Source of the DNA: Armatimonadota bacterium
GTDB lineage: Bacteria; Armatimonadota; Fimbriimonadia; Fimbriimonadales; Fimbriimonadaceae
NCBI GenBank assembly: GCA_029781035.1
Contig: JAKOXK010000096.1
Span: 1-64,000 of the forward strand
Direction: 5' to 3'
DNA length: 64,000 nt
The translations under genes and the position numbers were made by a program. The notes beneath the pieces are model-generated. The model was not told where the DNA came from and did no database searches. It saw only the letters and a list, made by a program, of their open reading frames with translations. This document shows positions 25,259 to 34,720 of the stretch, in pieces; position 1 is the first letter of the stretch; every line of letters begins with the position of its first letter.

Positions 25259-27248
25259 GCACGCTCTCGCTTGCGCCCTGACACTGACCAGCGCGGCACT
25301 GTGCCCCCCGGACACCTTGGACAAGGAGTTCGATACGGCACTTGGAGTCGCTGGGCTGACCACGTCCACGGCCCGGTTTGACGACGGCATCTTGCGATTC
25401 TATCGCCAAGGAGAGTCTCCTACCACCTTGTTCGAGTCCTGTTATCGCGATCCCTGGAGAACTCCTTTCGTGATGGACATGAGTCGACGGCAGCTCCAAG
25501 CAGCGTCTGGCCACCCGTCTTCCTCGATCGAGACGTTGTCCAGGCTCTTGGGCCAGGGATCTAGGCGCTCCTTGCTGGGCGATCCGGCCGCCCCCTATGT
25601 CGAGAAGGCTAAGAAAGCCGATGCCCTCGGAACCGCTCTCAACGACCTCCGAAAGGCTGGCGTCCTCAAAGGAACGGTCCCGTCCTACGGCGGAGTGCCC
25701 GACGACGTCCAGCGAGCGGCGGCTGCCATTCTCTTCTGCGCTTTGGGCACCGTTGACTTTCGCCGGGCGGCCTTCGCGTCGATCCCGGATCTGACAGGCG
25801 CGTTCAGCAAGGTGGTGGCGGCGTTCGGCGAGCCGGACGGGCCCCTTTCGGAGAAGACGCAGCGGGAACTGGGAGCTGAGAGCGACATGACCTACATGTA
25901 CGCTGCTGCTCAAGACATGGCCTCAACCCTGAGCTTTGCCAGGACACAGGCCGAGTTGACCCCTCCGGACAGGAAATACGACTTCCGGGTCGACACCGAC
26001 TGGGGGAAGATCGTGCTAACCGGTGGCTCAGACTCGGTGCATGAAGGTGTTTCGACCCTGCTCGTCATCGATACCGGTGGCAACGACACCTACTTCAACG
26101 CCCCCTCCAATTCGAGCATTGCCAACTGGTGCAGCGTGACCCTGGACACGGCCGGAAACGACGCCTACCTCTCCGATCCTGCCATGGCCAAGACGAAGGT
26201 GTCCGACTGGACCCTGAGGGGCAAGCAGTCTGACAAGTCCGGGCCCGGTCGGGCGCTCTTCGGACTCGTCTTCCTGCTAGACACCAAGGGTGACGATCTG
26301 TACCGTTCAGCAAGGCCCGGACTCGGTTCAGCGACCTTTGGTGTCGCCTACCTCGGGGACGCTGGTGGCAACGACGTTTACGATGCTTACGCCGATGCGG
26401 AGGGTTTCGGCCACGCCGGGGTCGGCATACTGGATGACAGCGAAGGAGATGATAAGTACTCAGGATTCACCCAGGTTCAAGGTGTCGGGCTTCCGCGCGG
26501 CGTGGGTGCCCTGATCGACGCCAACGGAAACGACGACTACCTGTCCAACGATTCCGTCCTTGACTTTCCGTCCGCTCAGTCGGCCGACCACAACAACAGC
26601 ATGTCCCAGGGCGCCGGTTACGGCTTTCGTGCGGACTACTTGACGGGCAACAGTCAGGCCGGCGGTATCGGACTGCTCTACGACATGGCGGGCGACGACC
26701 ACTATCTTTGTGGCGTGTTCGGCCAAGGCGTCGGGTATTGGGAGGGCACGGGTGTCCTCTGGGACGGATCGGGCCGCGACACATATCAAGGGCAGTGGTA
26801 TGTCCAAGGCGCTTCGGCCCATTTCGGCATCGGATACCTAGAAGACCTGGAAGGTAACGACACCTACACCGCCATGATGAACATGGCGCAAGGCGCAGGG
26901 CACGACTTCAGCATCGGGTATTTGATCGACCGGGATGGCAACGACGTGTACAAAGCACCCAATCTGAGCCTTGGTGGGGGCAACGCCAACGGGATCGGGG
27001 TGCTGGTCGACTGCGCAGGCGACGACACGTACACGTCTTCAGGACTCACCTTGGGTTCGGCGGCCGAGACGCAAAAGGGCTCAATGCGGGAACTGGCCCT
27101 TTGCCTCGGTGTGTTCATGGACCTGGGCGGGAACGACACGTACCCGGATTCGACAAGTTGGGCGAAAAACGGCACGCGGACTGCAAACTGGAACATGAAA
27201 CTCGACGACCCTTCAGAAAGCCAAGTCGGAGTCTTTCTTGACCGGTAG
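25257..27248 (+). CDS. Secreted protein with tandem G-N-D-x-Y repeats
   Basis: 663-residue exported protein (MHALACALTLTSAALC signal). Residues about 1-260 are a helical domain. From about 260 on there are repeated units of roughly 25-50 residues built around a hydrophobic strand and an acidic tip: DTGGNDTY, DTAGNDAY, DTKGDDLY, DAGGNDVY, DSEGDDKY, DANGNDDY, DMAGDDHY, DGSGRDTY, DLEGNDTY, DRDGNDVY, DCAGDDTY, DLGGNDTY. The acidic D/N-rich tips preceding a Tyr suggest calcium binding in a beta-solenoid, but this is inferred. The CAGGAACACC sequence before ATG 25257 is a good ribosome-binding site. It opens the long envelope operon. Confidence 0.8.
   Translation: MHALACALTLTSAALCPPDTLDKEFDTALGVAGLTTSTARFDDGILRFYRQGESPTTLFESCYRDPWRTPFVMDMSRRQLQAASGHPSSSIETLSRLLGQGSRRSLLGDPAAPYVEKAKKADALGTALNDLRKAGVLKGTVPSYGGVPDDVQRAAAAILFCALGTVDFRRAAFASIPDLTGAFSKVVAAFGEPDGPLSEKTQRELGAESDMTYMYAAAQDMASTLSFARTQAELTPPDRKYDFRVDTDWGKIVLTGGSDSVHEGVSTLLVIDTGGNDTYFNAPSNSSIANWCSVTLDTAGNDAYLSDPAMAKTKVSDWTLRGKQSDKSGPGRALFGLVFLLDTKGDDLYRSARPGLGSATFGVAYLGDAGGNDVYDAYADAEGFGHAGVGILDDSEGDDKYSGFTQVQGVGLPRGVGALIDANGNDDYLSNDSVLDFPSAQSADHNNSMSQGAGYGFRADYLTGNSQAGGIGLLYDMAGDDHYLCGVFGQGVGYWEGTGVLWDGSGRDTYQGQWYVQGASAHFGIGYLEDLEGNDTYTAMMNMAQGAGHDFSIGYLIDRDGNDVYKAPNLSLGGGNANGIGVLVDCAGDDTYTSSGLTLGSAAETQKGSMRELALCLGVFMDLGGNDTYPDSTSWAKNGTRTANWNMKLDDPSESQVGVFLDR
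26040..27141 (+). repeat. Tandem protein-level repeats, consensus G-x-G-x-L-x-D-x-x-G-x-D-x-Y
   Basis: About twelve units recognised at protein level inside the 25257 gene. The nucleotide sequences have diverged, with shared cores such as ggcaacgac and tac, so the repeats are old and not slippage products. Boundaries are approximate. Confidence 0.7.
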
Positions 27249-27260
27249 AATTGCGCGCGG

Positions 27261-27950
27261 ATGATCCCAATCCGAGACAGCAGTTACTCCAAGGAGACCG
27301 CGTACGTCACTTGGACGATCATCGGGCTCAATGTGCTTGTCTACTTGTGGGACAGGGGCGGTAGCCTGACCGGCCCAAGCATGGCCTTCGCCGATCTGGC
27401 CATGCACCCAAGTGAGGTCACACGCTGCCTTCAAGGACGGGGCGATCCCTTCGAGATTGGGAAGATATTTACCGCGATGTTCCTCCACGGGAACTTGGTC
27501 CACCTGCTCGGAAACCTGATCTTCCTCGGTGCCTTCGGGCCGAACGTCGAGGCTGCGATCGGGAGTGCCCGCTACGCTTTGTACTACCTTTTCTGGGGAG
27601 TGTGCGCTTTCGCAGCCCAAATCCTGGTCGAGCCGGGCGCAGAGATCGCTGTCTTAGGCGCGTCCGGGGCGATCGGTGGGGTACTCGGGGCCTACTTCTT
27701 GCTGTTTCCGGGCAACAAGGTCAGGGTCTTGATTCCACCCTTCGTGTGGTGGACCTTTGACGTTTCAGCCTTCGTCCTCCTTGGTATTTGGTTCCTTATG
27801 CAGATCGTGTTCCCTCAAGACGGTGTCGCGACGTGGGCACACGCTGGTGGCTTTGTCGCAGGAATGGCCACTGTCCTCGTTCTCGGTGGCCGCCAGAAAG
27901 TGTTGTCACAAGTCCAGTTCCTCCACGACGAGGAGTTTGATGACGAATAA
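27261..27950 (+). CDS. Rhomboid-family intramembrane serine protease
   Basis: 229-residue membrane protease that cleaves transmembrane substrates. The catalytic dyad is S135 (GASGAIGG) and H194 (WAHAGGFVAG). The HGN of FLHGNLVHLLGN (H76-N78) forms the oxyanion-stabilising loop. About six membrane helices are predicted. Thirteen bases after the repeat protein, and its end overlaps the start of the next gene by 11 bases, placing it within the envelope operon. A substrate among the neighbouring surface proteins is possible but not shown. Confidence 0.92.
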   Translation: MIPIRDSSYSKETAYVTWTIIGLNVLVYLWDRGGSLTGPSMAFADLAMHPSEVTRCLQGRGDPFEIGKIFTAMFLHGNLVHLLGNLIFLGAFGPNVEAAIGSARYALYYLFWGVCAFAAQILVEPGAEIAVLGASGAIGGVLGAYFLLFPGNKVRVLIPPFVWWTFDVSAFVLLGIWFLMQIVFPQDGVATWAHAGGFVAGMATVLVLGGRQKVLSQVQFLHDEEFDDE

Positions 27951-29772
27951 GGTGCCGGCATGGGTGTGGGCCTCACTAGTCGGCACCTTCCTCGTCTCGT
28001 CGTTCAGCTTGATCTATCGGTACCGTGCGGAGGCGTCGAACCGCGGGGTCGGGATCATGATCGAAGACCAGGTGGCCCATGACTTGGGTGCAGCCTCGGG
28101 CAAGCCCCAGCCCGAAATCCTCAGAGAACTGAAGGCACACGGGGTGACGGGGGTCGCCGTCAGCGAAGACACGTTGGGCGACCTTATGGATCGGGGCCAA
28201 ATCAAGGCGACTGTCTACGACAAGGGCCTCGTGGGGCTCTCTGGACCGTCAACCGTGCTGAACCGGATCGCTACAGCCGTCTCGCATCGAGACGGTATGG
28301 GTCTCCAGCCTCCGCAGATGGTGCTCGGAGATCTGACTTTCAAGGGAGACCCCACGACGTTGAGGACACTCCCTGTGGGCCTCGATCCCGATGAGTGTGG
28401 GCGAGTCCTTGACGCAGGACTGGTACTCATTGCCCGGCACTCCAACATTGTGGGTGCCGGCCCGACCTACGTCAGGGAAACGCTGCAGGAAGACCGAGAC
28501 AAGGGTGCATCTGCCTTTCTCCCTTCCGGCGAGCAGGTCCTCGGTCAACGAGAGTCGATCGACGACACCAGACTGGCCTTGACGGACCTGGGGATGGACT
28601 ATCTCACTGCGGAGTTCGCCAAACTGGGCGGCGACAGTCGTGTGTCCGCTGCCATGCCCGAACACACGATCCGACTTCACTCGATGCAGCAGGCCGAGAT
28701 CGACCGGGCATCTGAGGGAGCCATCCTTGAACGATATACGAAGGCTTACCGGGAAAGAAACGTCCGGTGGCTCCTTGTTCGGCCCCTGTCCCTTGGCGGG
28801 CAGGACGTCCTCGCTTCGTTCGATTCGTTCCTATTCAAGCTCAGGCAAGCTGTCGTCCGGGAAAAGGGATCCATCAAACCGCCCAAACCTTACAAAGATC
28901 CCGGGGCGCCGCGACTCCTGTTCCCCCTAATCGGACTCCTGTCCGCCCCCTGGATCTATTGGACCGGGACGCTCTTCGTCTCGCACCGCGGCTGGCGTCT
29001 GTCCGGACTCGCGCTCTGCGTCTTGCTGGGAGCTGCGGCCTGGTTGGAGCCGGCAAGACCTTACACGGCCCTTTTCATCGGAGTCGTCTCGCCGGTGACG
29101 GCGTTCATGGCCTGGTTCGCACGTCGTGATGCCAGCCATCCGGTCTGGCTGGACTTCTTGTGGATCACGGCCCTGAGCTTTGTCGGCGGACTCGCCGTAG
29201 CCGGCCTTTTGAATTCACTTCCCTACATGATCGAGGTCAAGCAGGCCGTCGGCATCAAGGCGATCTTGCTCGTGCCGCTTCTTCTCGTTGGCTGGAAGCT
29301 CCTGACGGATGTCGCTAAGCCGTCGGACTTGGCACAACAGCCGATGAGGTGGGGTCCTGCCCTTGGTGCCCTCGCAGTTCTAGCCGCAGTGGCGTTCCTC
29401 TGGATCCGTTCTGGGAACGACGCACCAACTGCAGTCAGTGAGACAGAGCTCAAATTCCGTGCCCTTCTCGACCGGCTCCTTTACACCCGCCCACGGACCA
29501 AGGAGATACTCGTCGGGCATCCGGCACTCCTGGTCGGTCTCTTGCTCGCCAGACAGGCAAGGAGCGATGATCGCTTGAAGGGTTTCGCCGCTCTGGCTCT
29601 GGCACTGGGGGTCATCGGACAGAGCGACATTGTGGACACCATGTGCCACATCCACACACCCCTTGACGTCGGGGTCGCTCGGATCGTCATCGGCCTCGTC
29701 ATCGGCGGTATCATGGGTCTTCTCTTGTGGTGGCCGGTTCGGACGTTCATTCTCAGGAATAGGACCAGTTAG
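27940..29772 (+). CDS. DUF5693-type membrane protein
   Basis: 610-residue protein from ATG 27940 (MTNKVPAWVWASLVGTFLVSS); the upstream open frame lies inside the rhomboid gene. One N-terminal membrane segment is followed by a soluble extracytoplasmic domain (about 30-325: GVGIMIEDQVAHDLG, VTGVAVSEDTLGDLMD, GAILERYTKAYRERNVRWLLVRP) and then about eight to nine C-terminal membrane helices (about 335-605). This layout is that of the DUF5693 family, which I recall next to csaB in several Gram-positive genomes. A role in polymer export or modification is inferred from context. csaB follows four bases later. Confidence 0.7.
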   Translation: MTNKVPAWVWASLVGTFLVSSFSLIYRYRAEASNRGVGIMIEDQVAHDLGAASGKPQPEILRELKAHGVTGVAVSEDTLGDLMDRGQIKATVYDKGLVGLSGPSTVLNRIATAVSHRDGMGLQPPQMVLGDLTFKGDPTTLRTLPVGLDPDECGRVLDAGLVLIARHSNIVGAGPTYVRETLQEDRDKGASAFLPSGEQVLGQRESIDDTRLALTDLGMDYLTAEFAKLGGDSRVSAAMPEHTIRLHSMQQAEIDRASEGAILERYTKAYRERNVRWLLVRPLSLGGQDVLASFDSFLFKLRQAVVREKGSIKPPKPYKDPGAPRLLFPLIGLLSAPWIYWTGTLFVSHRGWRLSGLALCVLLGAAAWLEPARPYTALFIGVVSPVTAFMAWFARRDASHPVWLDFLWITALSFVGGLAVAGLLNSLPYMIEVKQAVGIKAILLVPLLLVGWKLLTDVAKPSDLAQQPMRWGPALGALAVLAAVAFLWIRSGNDAPTAVSETELKFRALLDRLLYTRPRTKEILVGHPALLVGLLLARQARSDDRLKGFAALALALGVIGQSDIVDTMCHIHTPLDVGVARIVIGLVIGGIMGLLLWWPVRTFILRNRTS

Positions 29773-29775
29773 TCG

Positions 29776-30846
29776 ATGCGACTGTTGTTGGCAGGTTACT
29801 TTGGGTGCGGAAACCTGGGAGACGACGCAATCCTGCTCGGCTTCGTCCGAGGCATCGAGGGTCGCGGACACACGGTTCAAGTCCTGACGGGCAGCGTCGA
29901 AGGGCTCATGCGATCGTACGGGCTGACGGGGATCTACCGCAAGGATCCCGCGGCCATCAGCCGGTCGATCCAGGAATGCGACGCCTTGGTCTTTCCTGGC
30001 GGCAGCATCTTCCAGGACGTGACGAGCACGCGCAGCGTGGCCTACTACGCAAAGATCGTGGCGGACGCGAAAAAAGCCGGCAAGAAGGTCTTGCTCTTGG
30101 GGCAGGGAGTTGGACCATTGACTACGTTCTTGGGCAAGCGCTGGTCGGCAAATGCCTTCGGTTCGGCCGACGCGGTCACAGTCCGGGATCCCGCTTCCGT
30201 CAGTGCTCTCCAGTCGATCGGTGTGAAGAAGCCGACGAGCGTCGCGGCGGACATGGCCTGGCTGCTCCCTTCGCCGTCTCTCCCCGAGGATTCCAAGGTC
30301 TTCGGTGCGGCTGGAGCGCGTTCGGTGGGCATCTCGGCTCGCCCGTATGGCAAAGACAAGAACAAGCTGGTCATCGAGGTCTTCAGTGAACTGGCTAGAA
30401 CGCTCACTCGAGGAGGGTTCATCCCGACCTTTGTCGAAATGGACCATGCCGAGGACGGCCCGTTGATCCAGAAAATCGCCAACGCTGTCGGTGGAAAGGT
30501 GCCAGACATGAGGAATATCTCCTCCCCGGTGCAGATTCAGCAACGGATGGCGCGGATGGAAGGCGTGATCGCGATGCGGCTGCACGCGGGAATCCTCGCT
30601 GCCACGGTCGGTGTTCCCGCATTCATGATCTCCTATGACCCTAAAGTGACGGCGTTTGCGAACGCGATCGGCCAGCCGAGCCCTCCTTCTATGCAGGGCC
30701 TCACCGCCCAACGCATCTACGATGGCTTCGTCGCCACGATCAAAGACAGGGAACGAGCGTCGCAGGCTCTTGTCAAGCGGCGCGACGAACTCGCCAAGCA
30801 GGCTCAGGTCAACATTGATGTGCTTGAAAGCACGCTGGCTGGCTAG
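29776..30846 (+). CDS. csaB: Polysaccharide pyruvyl transferase CsaB
   Basis: Transfers a pyruvyl group from phosphoenolpyruvate to a cell-wall polysaccharide. In other organisms this creates the ligand for S-layer homology (SLH) domains. The 356-residue protein begins with MRLLLAGYFGCGNLGDDAIL, the family's nucleotide-binding-like signature, and continues with FPGGSIFQDVTS, GQGVGPL and AMRLHAGILAATVGVPA. No SLH-domain protein is encoded in this window, though large surface proteins follow. The end overlaps the next gene by 29 bases. Confidence 0.9.
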   Translation: MRLLLAGYFGCGNLGDDAILLGFVRGIEGRGHTVQVLTGSVEGLMRSYGLTGIYRKDPAAISRSIQECDALVFPGGSIFQDVTSTRSVAYYAKIVADAKKAGKKVLLLGQGVGPLTTFLGKRWSANAFGSADAVTVRDPASVSALQSIGVKKPTSVAADMAWLLPSPSLPEDSKVFGAAGARSVGISARPYGKDKNKLVIEVFSELARTLTRGGFIPTFVEMDHAEDGPLIQKIANAVGGKVPDMRNISSPVQIQQRMARMEGVIAMRLHAGILAATVGVPAFMISYDPKVTAFANAIGQPSPPSMQGLTAQRIYDGFVATIKDRERASQALVKRRDELAKQAQVNIDVLESTLAG

Positions 30847-33373
30847 CTTCTGCCTGCTGGCCATCGGCGTGGCTGCCAGAGGGCAGGTCGTCACCGGGTT
30901 TGGCAAGTGGTTCCAAGACCAGGTCGCCAGCCGGGTCACCGTTACCGGCTACCGGCAACTGAGCTACCATATCCGCTCGGTCACGGGCGATCTCGAGTCG
31001 TATGACAACACCGAATACGGCGGACAGGGGTTGTCCAAGTACACGGACTTCGGGCAAGTCCAAGTGTCTGGAAACAACGTCATGGGTGTCCTCAATTTCG
31101 ATGTGAATATCCAGGACAGTCGATTTCAGGATCCCCAAGCGAACCGTGTGAGCCTGAACTACCAGAAGGGACTCTGGGGCGTGGACCTCGGCGACATCCA
31201 CGGCAGCCTTTCGACGAACAACCGGTTCGCGCGGTTCGACAAGTCGCTGACTGGAAGTCAGGTTGCCTACAAGACCAAGCACCTGGAGGCTCGAGCCATA
31301 TACAGCGAAGTCCGTGGCCAGGCACGCACCGTCAGTCTCCAAGGCAACAACACGTCCGGCCCCTACTATCTGCAGAGCAGCCAGATCGTGAGGGGTTCTG
31401 AGCAGATCCTCGTGGATGGCGTGCTCCAGAAGTTCGGAGACGACTACACGATGGACTACGACATCGGTTCCGTGTCGTTCGTCAACCACTTGACCTTTGA
31501 AGGCAAGATCATCCCTCCGACCAGTACGATCGTTGCCACCTATGAAGTGTTCGGTTTCAACGGTACGTCGGGACGACTCGAAGCGGCCAGCGTCAGTTAC
31601 GACATGGGCAAGGCCGGAAAGATCGGCCTGACCGAAATGCGCCAGATTCAGGGCACCGACGCCCGTGGATCGACCTACCAACAGCAGTTTCTCGGGCCGA
31701 TCGCTGCAGGTACCTCCCTGATCCTGAAGTACGAGCCGCTTGACCTCACCCTCGTCAAGGTCTACATCGGGTCACAGCTCCAGACCTACCATGTCGACTA
31801 CGAGTTCAACGCTGAGAACAGCAGTGTCATGATCCTCTTGCGGCCCGTGCCGCCCGACACGATCCTGACGATCGTCTATGTCCCCAAGCCAGTCAGCACC
31901 GTCGATGGCGACCGGGACGTGTTGGGTCTCGACTATCGACTTCCCCTTGGTCGGAATGGAACCGTCACCTACAGCCAGGCGTTCGGCCGACTGTCGAACA
32001 CGCTGACACCGAAAAGTGGGACAGCGCGGGGCGTCGATCTTCGCTACGCCTACAAGAACGCTCAATTGTCGGCATCAGTTCGCGACATTCCCGACGACTT
32101 CGTCAGTATCGAGACGGCTGGGTTTGAGAGGAATGAACGAGCCCAAGAGTATGTGATCACGTTCAATCCGGAAAAGCATTTTGAGTATGGCTTTTCCCAT
32201 AGAAACTTGGATGTTTCAACTCTCGATGCGAACAACCAGTCGTCATCGACTCGGTTCACGACGTTTGGGGCTTACGCCCAGTTGAGACCAAGGTCCGGTG
32301 GTAGTCCTTGGCAACTGTCTCAGGATCGGACGGAAACCGACTCGGTCTCGGGCCATAGCCGCACCGACACCACCACCTTTGGCAGCTCTGGCAAGTTCGG
32401 TCGGGCTCAGTGGAAGTTGGACCTTTCGAACGAATACGCCGTCGGTCCAACGACCATCAACGGCACGACAGCCGAGCGTAAGATCAATCTTGAGACCCTG
32501 GGCTATCGGATCACCTACGGTGCCAGCGACGCCTGGCAGATGAACATGAACACCAGCCTGAGCCGGATTGTGACGGGAGGCGACAGCAGCATTGGACGTG
32601 ATCTGTCGTTCGGGATTCAGTACCGTCCCAGTGACAAGTTCGAGACCCGGCTCGACATGGCCGACAGCGACGCCGGGCGACTGGCCACCCTTGGTTTCCT
32701 AGGAGGCTACGGATCTGGGTACAACGGGAACGGATTCAGTTCGGGTGCTGACGAGTCGGTGTTCACAGGGGCTACGGACGCTCGAACGGTCGCTCTTTCC
32801 TCAAGCTTCACACCGCGAGAAGGACTGAGCTTCACCGGCAACACGAACTACTACAAGTCGTCTGGTGGAGTGAGCACGAACACGGAGACGGTCGGGTATG
32901 GCCTGGGCGTCAACTGGGACATCAGCAAATACGTCAACTTGTACTCGACGTACGACACCAGCACGACGACGTTCCTAGACTCCACCCTTCGGTCATCTGC
33001 CACGAACGTGAGCTTCTACTTGGACGGTCGCCCCAAAGGCCCGTGGCGGTTCAACGGTGGCCTCAGCTTTCTGATATCGGGTGGAAACAGCCAGTACAAC
33101 CAAAACATGACGCGGTACGAAGCAAGCCTCACCTATAAGCTGGCACAGCGTCACAGCCTGATCTTCAGCATGGACAACGGCCGTTTGAGCGGCTACTTGC
33201 CCCAGGAGACCCGGAACACGTCGCTGACCTACCAGTATCAAATCTGGAGGAGCCTGGCCCTGAACATCGGATATCGGACGATCGACGTGGTCAATCGTGA
33301 TCCAAGCCTGACATCGGGGCAATACAGCTCACGAGGCTTGGACATTGAGCTGCAATTCAACTTTGGACGTTAG
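30818..33373 (+). CDS. Large outer-membrane beta-barrel protein
   Basis: 851-residue exported protein from ATG 30818 (MCLKARWLASFCLLAIGVAARG). The first third contains two segments of the kind GSEQILVDGVLQKFGDDYTM...GSVSF and VKVYIGSQLQTYHVDYEF, similar in wording to the repeated modules of the Bacteroidota SprA outer-membrane protein. From about 340 to the end it is a string of amphipathic strands (for example SLILKYEPLDL, FETRLDMADSD, LALNIGYRTIDV). It ends in IELQFNFGR. It may be a barrel of 20 or more strands in the outer membrane. Start is preferred over longer frames because the upstream part overlaps csaB out of frame. Function unknown. Confidence 0.78.
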   Translation: MCLKARWLASFCLLAIGVAARGQVVTGFGKWFQDQVASRVTVTGYRQLSYHIRSVTGDLESYDNTEYGGQGLSKYTDFGQVQVSGNNVMGVLNFDVNIQDSRFQDPQANRVSLNYQKGLWGVDLGDIHGSLSTNNRFARFDKSLTGSQVAYKTKHLEARAIYSEVRGQARTVSLQGNNTSGPYYLQSSQIVRGSEQILVDGVLQKFGDDYTMDYDIGSVSFVNHLTFEGKIIPPTSTIVATYEVFGFNGTSGRLEAASVSYDMGKAGKIGLTEMRQIQGTDARGSTYQQQFLGPIAAGTSLILKYEPLDLTLVKVYIGSQLQTYHVDYEFNAENSSVMILLRPVPPDTILTIVYVPKPVSTVDGDRDVLGLDYRLPLGRNGTVTYSQAFGRLSNTLTPKSGTARGVDLRYAYKNAQLSASVRDIPDDFVSIETAGFERNERAQEYVITFNPEKHFEYGFSHRNLDVSTLDANNQSSSTRFTTFGAYAQLRPRSGGSPWQLSQDRTETDSVSGHSRTDTTTFGSSGKFGRAQWKLDLSNEYAVGPTTINGTTAERKINLETLGYRITYGASDAWQMNMNTSLSRIVTGGDSSIGRDLSFGIQYRPSDKFETRLDMADSDAGRLATLGFLGGYGSGYNGNGFSSGADESVFTGATDARTVALSSSFTPREGLSFTGNTNYYKSSGGVSTNTETVGYGLGVNWDISKYVNLYSTYDTSTTTFLDSTLRSSATNVSFYLDGRPKGPWRFNGGLSFLISGGNSQYNQNMTRYEASLTYKLAQRHSLIFSMDNGRLSGYLPQETRNTSLTYQYQIWRSLALNIGYRTIDVVNRDPSLTSGQYSSRGLDIELQFNFGR

Positions 33374-33415
33374 TCCAGCGTAAGAATGCCGTGATCATGG
33401 CGTAGGAGTAGATGG

Positions 33416-34720
33416 ATGAATCGTTGGAACTTCCTTGGAATCGCAGTCCTGTGCCTCTTAGCCGGGTGCGGCGGAGAGACGCTGGTCAAGTCGTCGACGA
33501 TCACAGGTACGGTTCTGGACATTGACAACCAACCCGTCAGGGATGCGACCGTGACAAGCCGCTTCGGGAGCACGAGAACCTCGCCGACCGGGGCCTATTC
33601 GTTGCCCAAGCAGGCGGATGGCGCCATAGAGATCGTTGCTGAAACATCGAGGAACGGGGTCACCTACCGAGGGCGCACTACCGCATACACCTACGTGAAC
33701 GAGGCGACCCAGAGCGTCAACATCGTGGTCGGGCCCGCCAATGAACTGGGAGCGATCACCGGTTATGTGCAAGATAGAAACGGTTATCCTCTACAAGACG
33801 CGGCCGTCTATGCTTACAACGGAGCTGGCGCCAGTGTCCGGACCTTCACCGACGAAAATGGCGACTATGCTCTGAACGACCTTGTTGGCGGCGTGTCGTA
33901 CACGGTTCTGGCTGGTGGGCAAGGCTACCGGTCTGACTCCAGCAGCGTCAATCTTGGCGTCTCCGACCATCAGAGCCTGAACTTCATCCTTGATCAGCCT
34001 GGGCTGCCCAACCTACAGCCGCCCCAGAACGTCGCAGGAACGACGTGGGTCTCTCCTGCCGACTCGACCCGGGGAAACGATGAGGCCCGGGCCTACGATG
34101 CGATCAAGAAAATGATCGATCCCCGCTATAAAGGCCGAGAACGGGCATTCGGAAGCGGGTCTCGGGCAGCGAACGGAATTCTGGTCGAAGCCGACCTTTA
34201 CTGGGACGAGCAACGCTTCCCTGATCTCCTCGGCTACGGGGTGTACCGGGCGAACTCGGCAAACGGGGTGCTCGACGGTTTTGATTTCCTTCCGGAACCG
34301 TTGGCCGCCTACTACGTCGACTTGTCCCTCACCCAGAACTCAGTCTTCTCGTACGCCTTCACGACGATTTCCGCGCAGTACCCTGACAACCCGAGTCAGA
34401 CGGAATCAAGCCCGAGCACAAGGGTCGTAGCGCGCACTTTGTCGAAGCTCGACATATCGAGCCCGACCTTCAGCCCACTGACGTTTCGATGGAACGCGGG
34501 CTCGGGCGCCGACTGGTACGCCGTTTTTCTCTTCGACGAGTTTCCTGGAATCGGCGTGAACTCAATCTGGAACAACTATTCGAACCGAGTCACGGGTACA
34601 TCCGTCGTGTATAACGGAAACCCTCTCCAGACGAATCACACGTACTATTACATCGTACTGGGGCTCGCCAATAACGACGACAGTCGCACCATCAGTCAGA
34701 TCGGTTCGTTCAAACTCTAA
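33416..34720 (+). CDS. Lipoprotein with carboxypeptidase regulatory-like domains
   Basis: 434-residue lipoprotein (MNRWNFLGIAVLCLLAGC, lipobox L-A-G-C). Two successive beta-sandwich domains of the carboxypeptidase regulatory type are present: TGTVLDIDNQPVRDATVTS with TSPTGAYSLP, and ITGYVQDRNGYPLQDAAVYAY with FTDENGDYALNDL. A second half resembles a fibronectin III-like module (WNAGSGADWYAVFLFDE). Such proteins are often surface or periplasmic scaffolds. The start of the next gene follows its stop with no spacer. Confidence 0.82.
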   Translation: MNRWNFLGIAVLCLLAGCGGETLVKSSTITGTVLDIDNQPVRDATVTSRFGSTRTSPTGAYSLPKQADGAIEIVAETSRNGVTYRGRTTAYTYVNEATQSVNIVVGPANELGAITGYVQDRNGYPLQDAAVYAYNGAGASVRTFTDENGDYALNDLVGGVSYTVLAGGQGYRSDSSSVNLGVSDHQSLNFILDQPGLPNLQPPQNVAGTTWVSPADSTRGNDEARAYDAIKKMIDPRYKGRERAFGSGSRAANGILVEADLYWDEQRFPDLLGYGVYRANSANGVLDGFDFLPEPLAAYYVDLSLTQNSVFSYAFTTISAQYPDNPSQTESSPSTRVVARTLSKLDISSPTFSPLTFRWNAGSGADWYAVFLFDEFPGIGVNSIWNNYSNRVTGTSVVYNGNPLQTNHTYYYIVLGLANNDDSRTISQIGSFKL

